Positions 7,801 to 8,893 of a DNA stretch of 8,893 nt are shown here, piece by piece. A program made the position numbers and the translations under genes. Below the pieces are notes generated by a model. It did not search any database. It was not told the origin of the DNA and saw only the letters and a list, made by a program, of their open reading frames with translations. Source of the DNA: Sulfurovum sp. (lineage in GTDB: Bacteria > Campylobacterota > Campylobacteria > Campylobacterales > Sulfurovaceae); assembly GCA_027038155.1 (NCBI GenBank), contig JALVXW010000237.1, positions 1 through 8,893 on the forward strand, read 5' to 3'. Each line of letters starts with the position of its first letter. The stretch's first letter is position 1.

Positions 7801-8362
7801 CTCTACGCTCATTGGCATCTTGACATGCATGCAAAGCTGCTTTTATCTGCAAAGGGTCTTGACAGGTTTCAAGCAAAAAGAGATCACACCCACCATCGAT
7901 AAGTCCCTCGGCTACTATCTTATACCCCGCATACATCTCATCGTAATGAATATGCCCCAATGATGGTAACTTTGTCCCAGGCCCAATAGAACCCAATACA
8001 AAACGTGGCTGCTCAGGCGTACTGTACTCCTCACATATCTCTTTAACCAGTACTGCACCCTTTTTGGAGAGCTCATAGGCACGTTCACCCATGCCATACT
8101 CATCGAGTACCCATGGCATCGTTCCAAAGGTATTGGTCTTAATGAGGTCAGCCCCGGCCATGGCATAACGCTTATGTATGCGTTGAATAAGCTCTGGTGC
8201 AGTAGCAATAAGCAGTTCATTACACCCCTCCTGCTCTACACCCTTATCATCTATCCACGCCTCTTGGGGTATATCCAAATCTTGTATCTGCGTACCCATG
8301 GCTCCATCGATAACCAATATTCGTTCTTGTAAAAGTGATTTGATTGTTTCTGCGATTGACAC
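4856..8362 (-). CDS. metH: Cobalamin-dependent methionine synthase
   Basis: The 1,168-residue cytoplasmic enzyme transfers the methyl group of 5-methyltetrahydrofolate to homocysteine through methylcobalamin. All four modules are present. The homocysteine domain (about 1-310) has the zinc cysteines C230 (FNCGTGP) and C296-C297 (GGCCGTTP). The pterin domain (about 340-610) contains LIGERSNATGSK, DVNVE and LGLSNISFGL. The cobalamin cap and binding domains (about 640-850) have the lower axial ligand H732 in GDVHDVGKN, followed by GMSGLLVKS and LGGAAL. The reactivation (AdoMet-binding) domain (about 880-1168) has the RYSFGYAACPD motif at 1111-1121. It is slightly shorter than E. coli MetH (1,227) but lacks nothing visible. 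The start codon is GTG at 8360-8362, chosen because AGGAA (8368-8372) sits five bases upstream and the protein begins normally before LVIDGAMGT; the overlapping ATG at 8362-8364 is out of frame. The gene is transcribed divergently from the PAS-sensor gene. The short leader has no room for a B12 riboswitch. Confidence 0.98.
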   Translation of the reverse strand: MSIAETIKSLLQERILVIDGAMGTQIQDLDIPQEAWIDDKGVEQEGCNELLIATAPELIQRIHKRYAMAGADLIKTNTFGTMPWVLDEYGMGERAYELSKKGAVLVKEICEEYSTPEQPRFVLGSIGPGTKLPSLGHIHYDEMYAGYKIVAEGLIDGGCDLFLLETCQDPLQIKAALHACQDANERRGVKLPVMVSVTIELSGSMLIGTDATTIVTILEPFDILSLGFNCGTGPDQVKKHLKTLSELWHKPISVHANAGLPQNRGGYTYYPMGPDEFTQKQLEFTEFDGVSFLGGCCGTTPQHIQALQKAVGSMQPKAPSGSIEPSIASLFNTTELFQKPAPLLIGERSNATGSKAFRELIIASDYEGTLQVGQAQVRDGAHCLDVNVEFAGRDGAKDMRAVMELYNQKIPLPLMPDATRVNTMEEGLKCIGGKPIINSVNLEDGEEKLDAICRLAKKFGTALVCLVIDEVGMAKTKEEKLRVAERIYDLAVNRHGIDPRNLIFDMLAFTVGSGDLEYRDAAIQTRDAIEELHKRHPEVGSTLGLSNISFGLDKTARFYLNSVFLHHCIKAGMTSVIINVKHIIPLAKMTKEDIAVCEELLFHPDDTSLFKFIDHFADAVVEDAGADEAYEAMSSEEKIAKLLMDGDKERMLPLVEEVRHEIHPDKIVNEILIDAMKVVGELFGNGEMQLPFVLQSAETMKATVDYLNPYLTKQEKETDTTLVIGTVKGDVHDVGKNLVDIILSNNGFKVINVGIKVELETYLQTVKEHNIQAIGMSGLLVKSTAVMKENLETMAQMGIEIPVLLGGAALTRSFVDDFCRPIYKGPIFYCRDAFDGVVAMSRIEKYNENNSVGLDTRLAGDMVEREERVKKEVVIPPFVEIQQPEQVSVPTPPFWGRRVLQKEDLDLEMVFDWVNQKSVTKMHWGYKRGKMKPEAYKKLLEEKVYPAYERLKRQFIDEDLFDPTIIYGYYPVRSNDQELLVFDESEGWNIDENANKEPFEAVQGRAKYAFHFPRQGRKPHRALSDFFRHDRHDILGITCVSAGSKFSVYEKKLYDAGEYLEYNMVHGFSVELAEALAEVAHKQIRMDLGILKEDEGATLRDVRMRRYQGARYSFGYAACPDLEQSRIIFDLLKPEAFGIELSETFQIHPEQSTTALVVHHPKANYYAV

Positions 8363-8396
8363 ATATATTCCTATTTTAGAGGTTTTTTGCTACCAA

Positions 8397-8405
8397 ATTG
8401 TACCA
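8397..8405 (-). promoter_or_regulatory. Extended -10 promoter of metH, flanked by TTTGGTA direct repeats
   Basis: The minus strand reads TGGTACAAT, an extended -10 box with hexamer TACAAT at 8397-8402. The predicted start near 8390 gives a leader of about 28 bases ending in the AGGAA ribosome binding site and the GTG start. The box lies between two copies of TTTGGTA (plus strand TACCAAA at 8391-8397 and 8401-8407), ten bases apart, about one helical turn. That arrangement could be an operator, or chance in AT-rich DNA. No -35 hexamer is obvious. Confidence 0.5.
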
Positions 8406-8475
8406 AAATATACGCATAAACACCCTATATATCGGCAAAACGACAACATAAAGCTTTTTTTTAATCATTATAACT

Positions 8476-8481
8476 TATAAT
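8476..8481 (+). promoter_or_regulatory. -10 box of the PAS-sensor leader transcript
   Basis: TATAAT at 8476-8481 is preceded by an eight-T run at 8455-8462, the T-rich upstream pattern seen in Campylobacterota promoters. A start about seven bases downstream, near 8488, would begin the RNA exactly at the 5' strand of the P1 stem of the riboswitch-like element. This agreement supports both calls. There is no TG extension. Confidence 0.55.
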
Positions 8482-8487
8482 ACCATC

Positions 8488-8566
8488 GTCTAGAAACGCT
8501 AAACCTATCGCGAGGTAGGGACAGAAAGTCATGGATCTCCCTGAGATTGCCAGACTACCAATAGAC
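8488..8566 (+). promoter_or_regulatory. GEMM-I (cyclic-di-GMP-I)-like riboswitch aptamer with altered ligand-reading position
   Basis: The leader of the PAS gene matches the class I cyclic-di-GMP aptamer in layout. P1 is GTCTA (8488-8492) with TAGAC (8562-8566). The joining strand ends in TAAACC (8500-8505). P2 is six pairs, 8504-8509 with 8514-8519, capped by the GNRA loop GCGA. The core GGGAC..AAAG follows at 8518-8528. P3 is a short hairpin in 8530-8548, and the 3' strand GCCAGACTACC (8549-8559) has the length found in the V. cholerae Vc2 aptamer. Against Vc2 numbering, positions 19-93, 21-91 and 22-90 pair (G8498-C8559, T8500-A8557, A8501-T8556), C92 is kept (C8558) and A47 is kept (A8526). 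Position 20, normally G (or A in cGAMP-sensing relatives), is C8499. Positions 44-45 are AG instead of GC, and position 88 is A instead of G. The alignment is from memory of the family, so the ligand is uncertain. Confidence 0.75.
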
Positions 8567-8600
8567 AATATATACTTCTATATTATATATATGCCTATCC

Positions 8601-8643
8601 TCTGTCCCATAAACAAACTATACAATACATATACATGGAGACA
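8601..8643 (+). promoter_or_regulatory. Expression platform: anti-Shine-Dalgarno strand and SD hairpin
   Basis: TGTCCCAT (8603-8610) can pair with ATGGAGACA (8635-8643) through eight pairs and one bulged A (8639), with a 24-nt loop. This buries the GGAG ribosome binding site (8637-8640) of the gene starting at 8646. The overlapping TCTGTCCC (8601-8608) is perfectly complementary over eight bases to GGGACAGA (8518-8525) in the aptamer core. The two pairings share 8603-8608 and exclude each other. The simplest reading is translational control: a folded, ligand-bound aptamer leaves the strand free to hide the SD (OFF), while an unfolded aptamer captures it and frees the SD (ON). No terminator hairpin with a T-run is present. 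Confidence 0.6.
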
Positions 8644-8645
8644 CT

Positions 8646-8893
8646 ATGGGTAAAACCATTAAAAATATCATTACAGGCAAAGAGATCATCAAACCAGAAC
8701 CTATTGATGAAGAGGCGCCCTTTGATGGTGGCGTAATGATTACAGAGACAGATAAAGCAGGTATCATTACCTATGCAAACCGTAAATTTAGAGAGATGAC
8801 AGGCTATACCAAAGAGGAGCTTATAGGGTCTCCACACAGCATAAACAGACACCCGGATATGCCAAAAGCCGCATTTAAAGGGATGTGGGAGAC
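8646..8893 (+). CDS. PAS-domain redox/energy-taxis sensor, N-terminal part (CetB/Aer-like)
   Basis: An open frame runs from ATG at 8646 to the window edge (82 codons, no stop), so the gene is cut off. The ribosome binding site GGAG (8637-8640) is five bases upstream. After a polar N-terminus of about 25 residues comes a PAS domain: GGVMITETDKAGIITYANR (28-46), FREMTGYTKEELIG (48-61) and HSINRHPDMP (64-73), followed by a conserved Trp (W81). The RHPDMP signature is that of Aer-type FAD-binding PAS domains (E. coli Aer, Campylobacter CetB), in which the corresponding Arg, His and Asp are needed for flavin binding, so this protein probably senses cellular redox state. What follows is outside the window: it could be a stand-alone PAS protein like CetB, or carry a chemoreceptor (MCP), GGDEF or kinase output. 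It is divergent from metH and preceded by the riboswitch-like leader. Confidence 0.88.
   Translation, partial: MGKTIKNIITGKEIIKPEPIDEEAPFDGGVMITETDKAGIITYANRKFREMTGYTKEELIGSPHSINRHPDMPKAAFKGMWE

Noticed and set aside
8362..8364. ATG overlapping the metH start as the true start codon
   Set aside because: It is in another frame (the overlap reads ATGTG on the minus strand). The in-frame GTG at 8360-8362 has correct SD spacing and gives the normal MetH N-terminus.
8375..8391. Sigma-54 (GG/GC) promoter for the PAS gene, because motility genes in this phylum often use it
   Set aside because: The GG and GC elements in GAGGTTTTTTGC are only six bases apart, where about ten are required. A better sigma-70-type -10 box lies exactly at the start of the aptamer.
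8570..8590. AT-only hairpin as an intrinsic terminator in the PAS leader
   Set aside because: The stem (8570-8574 with 8579-8583) contains no G-C pairs and is not followed by a T-run. It is more likely a linker, and the platform works on the SD instead.
8363..8640. B12 or SAM riboswitch controlling metH
   Set aside because: The predicted metH leader is only about 28 bases, and the minus strand of the intergenic region shows no B12-box-like GCCACTG or SAM-type core. The structured element there makes sense only on the plus strand, for the PAS gene.

Overview
The window (8,893 bases, about 40% GC by eye) looks like chromosomal DNA from a member of the Campylobacterota (Epsilonproteobacteria), perhaps a Sulfurovum- or Sulfurimonas-like organism. 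Three things suggest this: the gatA-guaB gene order, which is also found in Helicobacter and Campylobacter; promoters with an extended TGnTATAAT -10 box and no clear -35 box; and a CetB/Aer-like PAS protein with an RHPDMP motif. The genus is a guess.

Layout: the 3' end of gatA (1-188) and complete guaB (296-1741) run rightward, separated by a 107-bp spacer that holds a 19-bp RNA-type hairpin. A leftward block faces them. Read from right to left it holds metH (8362-4856), a small hemerythrin-like protein (4774-4349), a membrane diguanylate cyclase with a periplasmic solute-binding domain (4309-2933) and a DRE-TIM metallolyase/aldolase of unknown substrate (2845-1877). The hemerythrin-like gene and the cyclase each appear to have their own extended -10 promoter, so this block is probably not one simple operon. 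metH starts with GTG behind a good ribosome binding site.

The right end is a divergent 283-bp intergenic region (8363-8645) between metH and a truncated rightward gene for a PAS redox or energy-taxis sensor (8646 to the window end). It is the most interesting part of the window. The leader of the PAS gene folds like a class I cyclic-di-GMP (GEMM-I) riboswitch: a 6-bp P2 stem with a GNRA loop, the GGGAC..AAAG core, and a 3' GCC...CTACC strand. However, the position that corresponds to the ligand-reading nucleotide G20 is C, and two other core positions are also changed. Downstream, an 8-nt strand (8601-8608) is perfectly complementary to the aptamer core, and an overlapping strand (8603-8610) can pair with the Shine-Dalgarno sequence. 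The two pairings exclude each other, which gives a complete translational OFF-switch model.

Functionally, guaB (guanine nucleotide synthesis), gatA (Gln-tRNA/Asn-tRNA amidation) and metH (methionine synthesis) are housekeeping genes. The diguanylate cyclase, hemerythrin-like protein, PAS sensor and GEMM-like leader together suggest environmental or redox sensing linked to cyclic-dinucleotide signalling. That link is inference from proximity and family knowledge. I see no mobile elements, CRISPR arrays, tRNAs or rRNAs.
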